The position numbers and the translations under genes are program-made. A stretch of DNA of 14,675 nucleotides from Larix sibirica (Eukaryota > Streptophyta > Pinopsida > Pinales > Pinaceae), in the NCBI GenBank assembly GCA_004151065.3, contig NWUY0300075027.1:1-14675 (forward strand). Direction: 5' to 3'. Within the stretch, counting starts at the first letter, position 1. Each line of letters begins with the position of its first letter. Below the pieces are notes generated by a model. That model worked only from the letters and a program-made list of their open reading frames with translations, did no database searches and was not told where the DNA came from. Positions 1 to 9,663 of this stretch are shown here, one piece after another.

Positions 1-1080
1 TATATATATTAAACTTTCTCACATAAAATTCAGTATTAACTTTAAAACTCAAAATTTTTTCCTTGAGTTAACAAACAGATAAAGAATCTTATATTTATTT
101 TTAGAAGGCAATATAGAGTATATTTTTCATATCTTTGATAAGGTTTGGTGGAATATATTTTCATGACTTTATAATTTAAATGCATTCAAAATAAATTTCT
201 ATTAACAATTTTCAGTTACTTTTTTTATGTGAAAAAAGAGAAAATAAAAAGAAAGAATAAAGAGATAAAGAATAATATCAACTATTTTTTTTCGTGATGC
301 GAATAAAGAGATAAAAAATAACATCACAGACGAGTTTATTCTTGCTTTACCAATTACAGAAATATAAAATTTCATTCTTATATTACAAACATAGATTCTT
401 ACATATATTATTAAAGAAAATTCTTCTCCCCTACGTGAACATAAAGTAAAGAATCTCATTCACGTTAAAACCAAAAACCAAATAAAATAATAAAAAGTTC
501 ATTTTTCTTTATCAAATATAAAAATAAAGAATTGTACTTTTTTCTTTACCAAAGTATAAATATATTTTTATATAACATTTATTATTTTATATTAATAAAA
601 AAATATAAAATATTTTTTAAAAATATTTATTATGTAAATATTTATATTTTTAATATTTTTTAAACATTATATTTTAACACAAAATCATTTAAACTAAATC
701 CAATTAACACAAACAATATTATTTTATATATACACAACTACATATATCATCCTATAATTATACTTCTAATGAATAGATCCCCACATACTACTAAATATAT
801 TTATCATACTCCAAACTATTGTGTAACCTTAACATTAGCCATACAATATTTTCAAACACCATTATAACTAAAATATAACATAATGAGTAACTACATATCC
901 AACCAACCAAAATCACAGGAAAAAAATGGACCACAAAATATGAGATTGCCTTGTCAATTTCATGAAAGATATGATAATGAACCCTTTTTTCCTTGAGAAT
1001 ATGGTGGCCATTTAAGGATATCGTGGCCATTAAAGGAAGGACCTGTTAGAGTGTAATCAAATATTAACAAACCAAAACTC
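1..1080. other. AT-rich non-coding DNA
   Basis: No coding sequence is supported here. Composition is extremely AT-rich, with an almost pure A/T island at about 535-735 made of runs such as poly-A, poly-T and TATA-like words. Short reading frames on the - strand (around 202-459 and 791-1030) encode only low-complexity F/I/Y/L-rich peptides, as expected by chance in AT-rich DNA. I see no RNA gene. The function is unknown; a matrix-attachment-like role for the A/T island is possible but not shown. Confidence 0.7.
255..326. repeat. Short direct repeat, 46-bp period
   Basis: A 26-base block beginning GAATAAAGAGATAAAGAATA at 255-280 recurs at 301-326 with only a few substitutions (GAATAAAGAGATAAAAAATA). 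The spacing of 46 bases suggests a local duplication by slippage. Confidence 0.7.
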
Positions 1081-1086
1081 AAATAA

Positions 1087-1209
1087 GTTACAAGTAGACA
1101 GATAGAGACGATTTTGTAAGTATATGGTGAGATTTGTAAAAGTGAAAATAGGTTATAAGTAGATAGATAGAGACTATTTTGTAAGTATATGGTGAGATTT
1201 GTAAAAGTG
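1087..1209. repeat. Tandem duplication, 65-bp period, two copies
   Basis: The block at 1087-1144 is repeated at 1152-1209 with a fixed offset of 65 bases. The last 34 bases or so are identical (both contain TTTTGTAAGTATATGGTGAG), and the first part differs at only a few sites (CAAGTAGACA against TAAGTAGATA). The high identity suggests a fairly recent local duplication. Confidence 0.9.
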
Positions 1210-1233
1210 GATAGATTTAGTAATGGATATTAT

Positions 1234-1606
1234 CAAAACTTTATTGCCTACCAACTATGTGAAACAACCATGTCTGAAATAATTGTGGTGTATAGTAACA
1301 TATAACAAATATTAAACGTGGAAAAAATAATAAATGTGATAAAAAAAAGAAGATGTTAAATTGTGATTAAGTGATATTAATAAATCAAAGAAACAAACAT
1401 ATAAATAAATCAAAATATTCACCAAAACTTTATTTCTCACCAACTTTGTGAAACAACCATATGAACAAAGTGTGTTGCATAGTAATATATAAGAAAGATT
1501 AAACGTAAAAAAAACAATAAATATGATAAAAAAAGAAGTTGTTAAATTGTTATTAAGTGAGATTAATAAATAAAAGAAACAAACATATAAATAAATCAAA
1601 ATATTC
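1234..1606. repeat. Tandem duplication, about 189-bp period, two copies
   Basis: Unit 1 (about 1234-1420) and unit 2 (about 1423-1606) align along their whole length. Both start CAAAACTTTATT, share GTGAAACAACCAT, a homopolymer-rich middle and the end AACATATAAATAAATCAAAA. Unit 2 is slightly shorter through small indels. A - strand reading frame over 1312-1608 shows the duplication as a peptide repeat (NILIYLYVCFF twice), but it is low complexity and not a credible gene. Unit 1 begins right after the 65-bp repeat, so the segment has duplicated more than once. Confidence 0.85.
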
Positions 1607-1900
1607 ATATTTTTTTCAAATAAATAAAGTTTTTATTAATTTGTTTATAAAATATTTAAAATGAAAATGAGCATATTTTGTAGTATAAAGTTTAGGAGAT
1701 CTCTCAACAATCATAAACTTTGCACAAATGCATTTATTAATCAAAATAACTCTTAAAATTAACATATAAAATATATTTATAATTGAATAGTTACAATTTA
1801 TTAATCTTAATATAATAAAACTTATAAATAAATAATTTACAATAAACATTTTAAGATAATGAAATACAAAATTTACTGAAAGCAAAAAAAACACAATTTA
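1607..1900. other. AT-rich non-coding DNA
   Basis: AT-rich spacer between two tandem duplications. A 92-codon - strand frame (1616-1894) is rich in F, I, L and N, has no domain I recognise and is best read as a chance frame. Nothing else is visible. Confidence 0.6.
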
Positions 1901-2084
1901 TATATTCCTTTAAATCTCAAAACTACTCTTGAACCATAAAAAGACACCTACTATTTTAGATCACATAAATTTTACTTAACCACATAATCTTACATATTTC
2001 TTTAAAGATCAAAACTACTCTTTGAAGTATAAAATAACCTTCACTACTTTAGATGCATGGATAATACTTAACTAAACATGGGGA
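1901..2084. repeat. Degenerate tandem duplication, 92-bp period, two copies
   Basis: The block at 1901-1992 aligns with 1993-2084. Both start ATATT(C/T)CTTTAAA, then share ATCAAAACTACTCTT or close to it, then a CACTACTTTAGAT-like block and a TACTTAAC block. Identity is lower than in the two repeats further left, so this duplication is probably older. Confidence 0.75.
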
Positions 2085-2085
2085 G

Positions 2086-4621
2086 CTATAAAGTAATAAG
2101 TCCTTTTTTTTATAATGTGTGTGTTGTTTGCATTGGTAAGCAAATAGATAAGGACAAGAAATCCAGATGTAGCAATAATAGTTTTAGGTGCAAATGCATA
2201 TCCATGCTTGGGCCATTTAATAGTAGCATCTAAGCCAGTGCAAATAGTATCTTAAGCAATCGAACTAGGGCCATGAGCAAGGGTGCAGTAAAATTTAGTA
2301 GCATAGAAGTTAGTGGGTTAGAGTAGCTTAAAATGCATATCCTCAAGTTGTAGTGTAATCCATAATTCTCGATCCATAATATGCATAAGTATCAACATCA
2401 CAACAAGTGGTTCTTGAACCAAGGATAAGGGAGCAAGTACCAAAGGCACTCATGGTTTACTTCTCTAAGTTCCAAATCTAATCAATGACCTAGTTGTTGT
2501 CCACTTGCGGCATATATATTTCTAGGTTCAATTTATCTCATTTAGAATACAACAATTGACCCAAAATTCTAGCCAATTCAATTCTAGTGCCAACATTTGA
2601 GTCAGTATCTATTCTAGGTCTAGAGTAGTCATAACCCTTTCATGCTCAATATCAATATCGGGTTGGGGTTGAAGCACAAAAATCATAAAGACTATTGGTA
2701 CTTATCCTAGTGATGTTAATGGATCTAATACTAATTGTTTTTCCTTGATCAACACACAAAGAAGTCACTATATAGACCTTCAATTATGATATACTCGTTA
2801 ACCAAAGAAAATTGATGTCGAGAATGTACTCTTTCTTTTTGGCTTGAAAGTAAATATTAGATAGAATATTATGGTTCTGAAAGGATCAACTATTCTTACT
2901 TCTATTCTTTGTATTTGGTTCTCTTAGTGTGAAAGTATTTTCATTTCCTACCAATGGTGGTGAAAATCAATTTTATTTTTGCATTTTAAAGGTAGAAAGT
3001 AGTTTTAGTTCTTTGCACACAGGTCCAGGGTATAAGTCAAAAGTTGAATATCTCAATAATTAGACATTCCCTATGGTTCAAGTTGTATATTCCAAAGCTT
3101 TCTTATTATTCAAAGTGATAAGTAGGGGTCAGGATACTAAGGTTGCCATATAACACCATTCACATATATATATTCTCTAAAGACTCATGCATTGCTTGCT
3201 TCTTATTAGGAAGCATCTCACTTTATATGTTGCAAATAGAAATCAAAGTAGCATCATTAGTTTCTTTGTCTATCTTTCCTAATGGAATTCCTTGTGTAGT
3301 GGGGTTGCTTCAAATCAACAAGCTAGACCTATTGGTATCGTGACTATAAAAGAAAACCTTAAAAAACATAAATGAAAGAGTTGTAAACTTGTTGTTACTT
3401 GAAGGCATGAACTATTGGTCCAAAGTAAGGGTTTGGTCTAGATTATCTTTCCTTGAAATTACTATTGACTCAGTTTCAAAAATATGAAGATGAAGAGAAT
3501 ATCATAAACATGTAATAGCATGATAAACATCATGTGATAAGTGCCACTTCTCCATTTTTTATGTTAAAGTTATTTCCAATGTTACAAATGTGACACCTAA
3601 AGGACCTATCATTTGGAAAGAACTATATGTTCAATATGCTATTGTCTAATAACATGTTTAGCAACTATCATTGAAATGTGGCATCCTCAATAAATTCCTA
3701 AGAGTTTGTACATGTGGAGGAAGGTAGGCCCTTTGTTTCACAGTGTTCTTTTTCTCGATCCACGACGATAGCAAAAAGGAATCCAAGGCCTTCATGGAAC
3801 ACAATCCATGAGAGCAAATGGATCTCTCTTTTATGTATTGATATTTGGAACTAAAGTGATCCATCAATTGAAGCTATACCATTGCAATGGATCAAAAGGG
3901 AAGCTACCGAATAAGGACGACTACCTAGTTATCAAGTCATCCAATGGGAGGAAGGGGAGAGCTACAACACATGCCAAGGAAGAGTTACCTAACAAATATC
4001 ATTTATCGAGCTTGGAAAGAGGTCACTTATTCTTGTTGTGTGATCCATATCTAGGTTGGATGCATGCTTTTGGTGCTAAGTGGTTTCGGTTATTCAAATT
4101 GATGCATGATCCATCAACTCATATTATTGACTAAACAACAATCACAAGTTCAACCGCTACTAGAGTAGGAAGCCATTAGGACTCCATAGGAGACTCATAC
4201 TAAAACCTTAATACATGGTGTGGGAATACTTTAATAAGATGTTATAGTGATGAGGCAATGAGAAGGTCTCCATGCATAAGTAATAGAAACAATGACCTAA
4301 CAGATAACTAAGATGGATATGGATTCATATTTGCTCGAATCCACCCAACTTGGTGCCCCCACCACTCCTACTCTCTATTGTTATTGCTTCCATATTCTTT
4401 CATTGTTCAATACCATCATTAGTGCATTGTATTGTTAGATCTATGTCTATGCCAACATTAATGTTGACCTCTAATTGTATAGAGAGATGCTTAATGTTAT
4501 GAAGCAAAAAACAATTTAACTAGTCGAAGAAATGATGATGGGACACCACAATAAAGAGGTCATAGTGGGCATCCATTTGAGGGGAAAACCTTAGAATCCA
4601 CTAGATGACATAGAGTCATTT
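2086..4621. other. Decayed repeat-derived DNA, no gene recognised
   Basis: Base composition changes here from very AT-rich to more balanced, which suggests a different origin from the left flank. No reading frame is long, and stops are frequent on both strands. It lies directly upstream of the gypsy integrase remnant, where gag, protease, RT and RNase H of the same element would be expected, but I could not pick out a convincing RT or protease motif. It may be the same element decayed past recognition, or a mixture of nested repeats. Confidence 0.5.
3808..4134 (+). CDS. Unrecognised ORF, 108 codons, probably not a gene
   Basis: I do not recognise this frame. It is the longest open stretch in the 2.1-4.6 kb region and its composition is less biased than the chance frames further left. 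It contains a basic segment near residues 30-60 (KLPNKDDYLVIKSSNGRKGR) followed by a Leu/Trp-containing part (YLGWMHAFGAKWF). There is no signal peptide, membrane segment or known motif. It lies about 490 bases upstream of the gypsy integrase remnant on the same strand, so it could be a relic of that element's polyprotein. A chance frame is equally possible. Confidence 0.15.
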   Translation: MRANGSLFYVLIFGTKVIHQLKLYHCNGSKGKLPNKDDYLVIKSSNGRKGRATTHAKEELPNKYHLSSLERGHLFLLCDPYLGWMHAFGAKWFRLFKLMHDPSTHIID

Positions 4622-4921
4622 CGACTACCACGAGGATTGTTGCAACCATTACCCGTTCTAGTTATACCATGAGCAAGTGTGAGCATGGACTTTATGACAT
4701 AGTTGCCTTTAATGAATGGGATGTTAAGCATCATGGTGATAGTTTACAAGTTCTTGAAGTATGCCATTTTTGTTGCATGCAAGACACCATGCAAGGATAC
4801 GCATGAAGCATGTTACTTCTTCAAGCATGTGGTGAAGTATTGGCATGAATATCGAGGAGTTCTATCGAGCAATATCTTAGATAGGGATGTTTGGTTCACA
4901 TGTAGTTTTGGAATGAAATAA
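4622..4921 (+). pseudogene. Ty3/gypsy retrotransposon integrase core, fragment
   Basis: One frame carries the typical run-in and start of a plant Ty3/gypsy integrase core. GLLQPLPV near 4634-4657 corresponds to the usual GLLQPLP(I/V) ahead of the core. SVSMDFMT at 4676-4699 contains the first catalytic Asp (4688-4690). IMVIVYKFLKYAIF corresponds to the usual VVVDRFSKYAHF. LDRDVWFTCSF near 4877-4909 corresponds to SDRDxxFTS, with the second catalytic Asp at 4880-4882. The frame is broken by TGA at 4670 (where Trp is usual), TAG at 4700 and TAA at 4919. The catalytic Glu region and C-terminus were not found downstream. The usual Asp of the VVVDRFSK block is Tyr here. This is a dead fragment; family assignment is secure, lineage is not. 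Confidence 0.85.
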
Positions 4922-6190
4922 ATAAACAAGTCTCCCTCTTCATTTTTAGTTCATCTTTAAACCTTGGTTTCAATATCAACAAGTTTTCTCATGATCTAAT
5001 GCTACTCCACCATATTCAACCACTTCTTTACATGGTGCACATAGCAAAGTGATAATTTCAATGAGAATTGAGTTAAAGATCCACTTTAAGCCTAAAGTGC
5101 ATGCATGTTTCGAAGGCTTCAACCCACCCCCTATTGATATCTACAAGAAACAAAGTGCTTGTAGTTAATATGAAATATTTGTATACAAGAGAGAGGGGAA
5201 ACCAACAACAACCTAATGCTGTATGATTCGAACATAAGTTTTAGATAGACAATATACAACTTGTTTATTATCCTTGCCTTACCCTATGGTGATCATTCCA
5301 TGCATGATTTCAAGTGCATTTCATTAACATTTGATAAAGAGGAGAAGTCATGAGGGAAGATGCTATATAGATTGATTCATTGGTGGGGTATGTAATTTAT
5401 TTTCCACAATGGATAATTAAATAAGAATGATTTTTTTATTATCTTGGATTACCTACCATTTAGCTCTTAAATGGATTTGAGATGTTTTTTTTATTATGGT
5501 TGACAATTTCTATATCTTAAGTGGATATGCATATAATATTAAGTATGAAGTATGTGCTTCATACTTTAAAGAACTATCAATGTGCTTTCATCTCTATTTT
5601 CTATAGGGAGGTTTAATATATGGTAGCTCCCTAGTGAAGGTGGCATGGCCATAAGCCTTATAGGTGGATCCTCCCATTTTTCATGACCTAACAAGATGTA
5701 CATCTACTAATTGCATTAGCTCTATACGCATAACTAGTTATTTCAACAAATAGGTAAATTGTAGAGTAAAGTAGGGGTTGACTAACCCTATGCACAAATT
5801 GTATGCAAACTAAGTAGATAGGAAAAAAATTAGTAAATTTAATAATAACACATTAAAGCATACCATCATTAGCTTTGTTTTCCAAGGTGACAAAGGGGAG
5901 AACAATGCATTTATTCATTCAGTAAAAGTTGGAATGTTACTCAATGTGCTAGAAGGATTCATTAACAGGAAATAAAAGGATAAATGTCTAGCCTTATTGA
6001 CAAGGTATGTGTATGTTTTTTCTTTCTTTCTTAATAATCAAACACCTCATAGTTACCTTTTGTTTTATGCTAAGAGAAACATATCAGGTCTGATACAACT
6101 ATAAATTAATATTTGACTAAAATTTTCTTGAACAACTCATGCATACTTTCAACATATATCCAAAGAAAAGAGTTAAGGAGCTAGTACCAA
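4922..6190. other. Decayed repeat-derived DNA, no gene recognised
   Basis: Stops are dense on both strands. The first few hundred bases should hold the integrase C-terminus and 3' LTR of the gypsy remnant if it continued, but I could not find the Glu-containing HPQTDGQTER block, a polypurine tract or LTR ends. A short hairpin lies at 5541-5566. Nothing else stands out. Confidence 0.5.
5541..5566. repeat. Perfect 10-bp inverted repeat with 6-base loop
   Basis: AAGTATGAAG at 5541-5550 is followed by TATGTG and then its exact reverse complement CTTCATACTT at 5557-5566. It is isolated in non-coding repeat DNA with no gene end nearby, so a regulatory role is not supported. It could be a remnant of a larger inverted repeat or chance. 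Confidence 0.6.
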
Positions 6191-6429
6191 TTGACATGGT
6201 TCCAATTAAAGAGCACAATCCAAGGGAGAACCAACATCACCAATTTCCACAGCTACAATTCCATTTCCAATAATAGATCCCCCAGTCATGGATACATCAA
6301 TAGTAGATGTTCCCTTGTACCATATGTAGAGAAAGATATTGTTTTGGCCGCAAATGATATAAAAGATAGTTCTTGTGATTTTAGCAAGTGGTGGAGCATG
6401 TCAATGGAACATGCTAATAGATAACTTGT
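6191..6429 (+). other. Unrecognised open stretch flanking LINE-A
   Basis: A 77-codon + strand frame ends at 6424. It is rich in Ser, Asn and His and has no motif I know. Composition is more balanced than the AT-rich flank, so it might be a fragment of a gene or repeat into which LINE-A inserted, but no exon boundary or family is recognisable. I keep it as a described stretch only. Confidence 0.2.
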
Positions 6430-6453
6430 ACACTCAACTAGATAACTTATACA
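6419..6453. repeat. Short direct repeat next to the 3' end of LINE-A
   Basis: AGATAACTTGTACA at 6419-6432 recurs as AGATAACTTATACA at 6440-6453, a 21-base offset with one mismatch. It lies close to where the 3' end of LINE-A should be, but I found no matching copy at the far end of the element, so it is not supported as a target-site duplication. Confidence 0.5.
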
Positions 6454-6817
6454 AGTGGATTGTAGGAGAATATTTTTTCCTTGGAAAAAAACCGCAAAGT
6501 ATTTTATTAAAAATAAACTGCTTTTTGCATAGATCCATAGATCTTACAACATGATAGTCCATATACAAGATAAACACATAAAGATGTCCATCCTCATATA
6601 CCTCTAGAGGAAACCTCAAAGATAAAAGTGCCTCCAGTTAAGCATAGTCTTTGTGTTAAATTAACCCTCTTTAACATAGTGATTATGTACATAAAAGATC
6701 CCAAAAAAAACCATGGTATTTAAACTATCCTCGTAATATAACTCCAAAACCATAAAGTGACAATAACCAAGCAGTTTAGAAAAATCCATAATTAGAAAGA
6801 CAGAGGAAAATTTCAAT
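6430..6817 (-). other. LINE-A probable 3' UTR
   Basis: Sequence between the RNase H stop and the left flank, read on the - strand. It has no domain; a 61-codon frame at 6434-6619 is unrecognised. An AATAAA-type poly(A) signal is present on the - strand at about 6502-6508. No long poly(A) tail follows, so the exact 3' end is not fixed. Extent inferred from position only. Confidence 0.4.
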
Positions 6818-7468
6818 CTATCCCTGATAAACAGTAGGAGCCTGTGAGAACTTAGAGTCATAATCCTTATCCCATCTATGCCAATGTTCCACTTTCACCT
6901 GTAAGCCAATATTTGATAGGGAATTTTCTTGGGAGTTTATTTTTCTATATATATGTGCAAAATCAACATTTTGTAGAAGATTCCTCAACCTATGAATCTC
7001 ATCATAAATAGGAAGAAAGAGAATTTTTTTAGGAGGTCATCTCTCCTTGAACCAATCAATAACAAGTTTGGAATCACTGAAAACCTGTAGGTTCTAAACA
7101 CCCATCTGGATAGCCAAAAGAAAATATAAATTTAGGGCCATTAGTTATGCTCTATTATTGGTTCTTTGACCAATACTTGCAGTAAGTTTATAACAAAGAT
7201 GACTATTTATGAAAAGTATGCCACCTGCACCCCCCAAAGTGGGAGTCCCCTGAGAGGCTCCATCAAAAAAGAGCCATGGATAAGATCTATCAATAAATTT
7301 TATCTCAATTCTTCTAACTAGTCTAATGGTCTTATCCACTTGATGGAAATGTCTAAGGATGGCCAAACCTTTGGAGGAATAAACATATGGATGGATATAT
7401 GTGTCATCAAAAGTAGCCAGGTTCCTAGTTATCCAAAATCCATAGATAAAGATGGCAGGTAGGGCCAT
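6818..7468 (-). pseudogene. LINE-A RNase H domain, catalytic residues lost
   Basis: This is an RNase HI-type domain that removes the RNA strand of the RNA:DNA hybrid. It shares the frame of the zf-RVT block, separated by stops just above 7468. FFDGASQGTPTLGGAGGILF carries the first catalytic Asp (7262-7264). GQRTNNRA is followed by TAA at 7145-7147, exactly where the catalytic Glu of NNRAExxAL belongs. VFSDSKLVIDWFK carries the second Asp (7073-7075). QENSLSNIGL has Asn (6923-6925) where the final Asp of the usual ADxLSxxGL sits. Further stops lie at 7094-7096 and 7037-7039, and the frame ends at 6818-6820 after a tail including HWHRWDKDYDSKFSQ. Terminal RNase H is typical of one branch of plant L1 elements. 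Confidence 0.9.
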
Positions 7469-7501
7469 GTAATCCTTGAAAGATAAATTAGAAGACTAAG
7501 A

Positions 7502-8316
7502 TTATAAAGCTTGTTCCAAAGAGTTACCTGTCCAAATGAATGGAAGACCACATACATGTGAAGCATGATCCCACATCATGTTAATATAAGAGAAAGAAAT
7601 GAACAAATTTTCAATGCTCTCACTACCTGATTTACACAAAGGACATCTTCCAGGGCCATACCAATATTTATGAAGCAGAAGATCCCATATTGGTATTTTG
7701 TTGGATAGAGCATTTGAACTTCCAAGTGGCTTTATGCCACCATTAAGGATCTGGAAAATCCTCTTCATATCTGATAACCAAGTAACCAATTCTAGGAAGG
7801 TAAGAACCTCCATATTGGTTCCTATACCAAACTAGTACATCCTCACGATCACTAAGTCTAATGTGACTAGATTTGAGGGCATTTGTGTATCTCAACCAGG
7901 TAGATTTATCCTCATCAACCACTAAACAAAAAACTTTTGCACTTAACCATTTTTTACATAATTTATTGATAGCAAAATCATTGATCTGAGGCACACAAAT
8001 AAATCTCTAGTATCTCAGACCCTCCACCGGGTCCAAAGGAAGACGGTGATCCCTAGAACATCCAATCCAAGGATCTTGACCAGTTCTTACCTTCCTACCA
8101 TTTCCAATTTTCCATTGTAGCTAGTCACATATCTTCAAAAGACATGAGTAGGGCTCTCCACACAGTAGAAGCATTCCTAAATGATTTTTCCTTAGTCCTA
8201 AACCACTCTTCAATATCCAGAGGGGCAATGTACTTATTGGAAACAACCTTTACCCACATTCCTTCCCCTTTTAAAATTATCCACACACCTTTAGTAGCTA
8301 GGCCTTTGCAAAACAA
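7502..8316 (-). pseudogene. LINE-A connector with zf-RVT-like domain, broken
   Basis: This lies between RT and RNase H in plant LINE ORF2. After a frame change near 8300, the frame reads LFCKGLATKGVWIILKGEGM (usual LKDPxxFxKALAAKGLWRIL). After another near 8120 it reads LQWKIGNGRKVRTGQDPWIG, with a stop at 8007-8009, then VLVWYRNQYGGSYLPRIGYL. A third shift near 7745 leads into NKIPIWDLLLHKYWYGPGRC and CPLCKSGSESIENLF, the zf-RVT block. The first Cys pair of that block is present, but the usual His (ESxxHLF) is Asn and the following Cys is lost. A stretch of about a dozen residues usual before PIWD is missing. The role of zf-RVT is probably RNA or DNA binding; it cannot fold as usual here. 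Confidence 0.85.
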
Positions 8317-9663
8317 AAGGGTCCTTTAAACCCCAGCCACCCAGCTCATTGGGCCTAGCAATATTTCTCCATGTTGTCCAATGTGGGGAAAATTCCTCCT
8401 TATTCCCCTTCCATAGAAAATTATAGAATATTTTCCTGTTTTTGTTGAGAGTTACAATAGGTACATATGCCATAGAGACCCAATAGACTGGAACAACTTC
8501 TAAAACAGATTTAACTAAAACCATTCTCCCCATCCACTGAGCCATTTATTGCATCATAAAATAATATTTTCTTAATCTTACTAATGCCCAATCCCTCCTT
8601 TGATAATCATTAGGATTGAGGATAAATCCCAGATACCTGAGCCCATTCTCAATATTTACCAGAGGGAAAGCAAGTTGGCTACAAATCCATTCCATATCCT
8701 CCTGATCAAAATTCATAAAAGAAATAGAGGATTTCCTAATACTGTAAGACACACTAGATGCATCAAAAAAAAATTTAGCATACCCTATAGAAGAAGTAAT
8801 TCTCTCCTAGAACCTTTTTAGAAGAGTAGAATATCATCAAAAAAAATAGATGAGTAACATGGATAGTACCTCCTACATTTATGACTTTAAAGGATCCACT
8901 TTGTTTTGCTTGAAGGAGTAATATGCTCAACTCTTCTACAACCAATATGAAAAGGAGATGTGCTAATGGAAAACCATGTATGATGCCTTTACATGGTCTG
9001 AAAAAGGGACTGGATGATCCATTTATTAAAACAACAAAGGAAACAAAGGTGACAAATGAAATAATCCAGTTAACAAACTACAACTCAAATCCCACTTGAA
9101 GCAACTCCAATCTTAAGAAAATCCAATTTACACTATCATATGCCTTTGAGAGGTCCACCTTAACAATCATAGTTGGTGGAATGAAGAACCTCTTGAGTTA
9201 TGCCAATGGCATCATGGATTTGTCTACCTGATAAAAATGCAAATTGTTCCTGTGAAATAGAAGAGGAGATAATGTCCTTAATCCTTGTAGATATGATATT
9301 TGCAATCAGTTTATAAACACAGTTACATAGTGTAATCGGTATATAATCCTCCATAGTAGATGCTTTGTTTGATTTTGGTATAAGTGTGATGAAGGTGGCA
9401 TTGAATGTTGTAAGGATTTTGCCATTCATCCTAGACTCCTCAACAACCTTGGGAATATTTTCTTCAAACAAATCCATAAAATCTGAGAAGAACTCTACAG
9501 GCCAACCATCTGGTCTTGGGATTTTATCCTTTTGCAAACTCTTAACAACTACCTTTAATTCCTCAAAAGTAACAAAATCCTTGAGAGAATTATTATGTTC
9601 TCCGTTAACAAAAGATAGATAATGTGCAATAACTCGGCATTTTAGCAACAGAGGCTCTTGCAT
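8291..9663 (-). pseudogene. LINE-A reverse transcriptase, frameshifted
   Basis: This domain copied the element RNA into DNA at the nicked target. In order on the - strand: KDKIPRPDGWPVEFF (usual SPGPDG block), FNATFITLIPKS, DYIPITLCNCVYKLIANIIS, EQFAFLSGRQIHDAIG, and a stop near 9160. After a frame change and a small deletion come motif A (MIVKVDLSKAYDSVNW, 9123-9170), motif B (HGFPLAHLLFILVVEELS, about 8920-8977) and motif C. The DD of motif C (codons at 8833-8838) is preceded by a run of eight T on the coding strand. FFDDILLF can only be read after a one-base shift, so the catalytic motif is out of frame with motifs A and B. The thumb region follows (NGLRYLGFILNPNDYQ, MVLVKSVLEVVPVYWVSMAY) with a stop at 8546. 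About the usual domain length; dead. Confidence 0.92.

Noticed and set aside
1045-1075. Possible LTR start (TGTTAGAGTGTAATC)
   Set aside because: The word resembles the start of some plant LTRs, but no second copy, primer binding site or CA end was found.
1312-1608. 98-codon - strand frame with an internal peptide repeat
   Set aside because: The peptide repeat simply reflects the 189-bp DNA duplication in AT-rich sequence; composition is low complexity and nothing suggests coding selection.
6419-6453. Target-site duplication of LINE-A
   Set aside because: The 14-base pair of repeats is adjacent on one side only; I found no copy near 10600-10900.
8144-9622. Plus-strand open frames inside LINE-A (8144-8329, 8600-8821, 9365-9622)
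   Set aside because: They are antisense shadows of the RT and connector domains.
8291-9663. Reverse transcriptase as part of a bacterial retron, group II intron or diversity-generating system
   Set aside because: The GRQIHDAIG, KVDLSKAYD and LVLVKSVLE blocks, the EEP endonuclease, the zf-RVT-like connector and the RNase H tail are those of plant L1-type LINEs.
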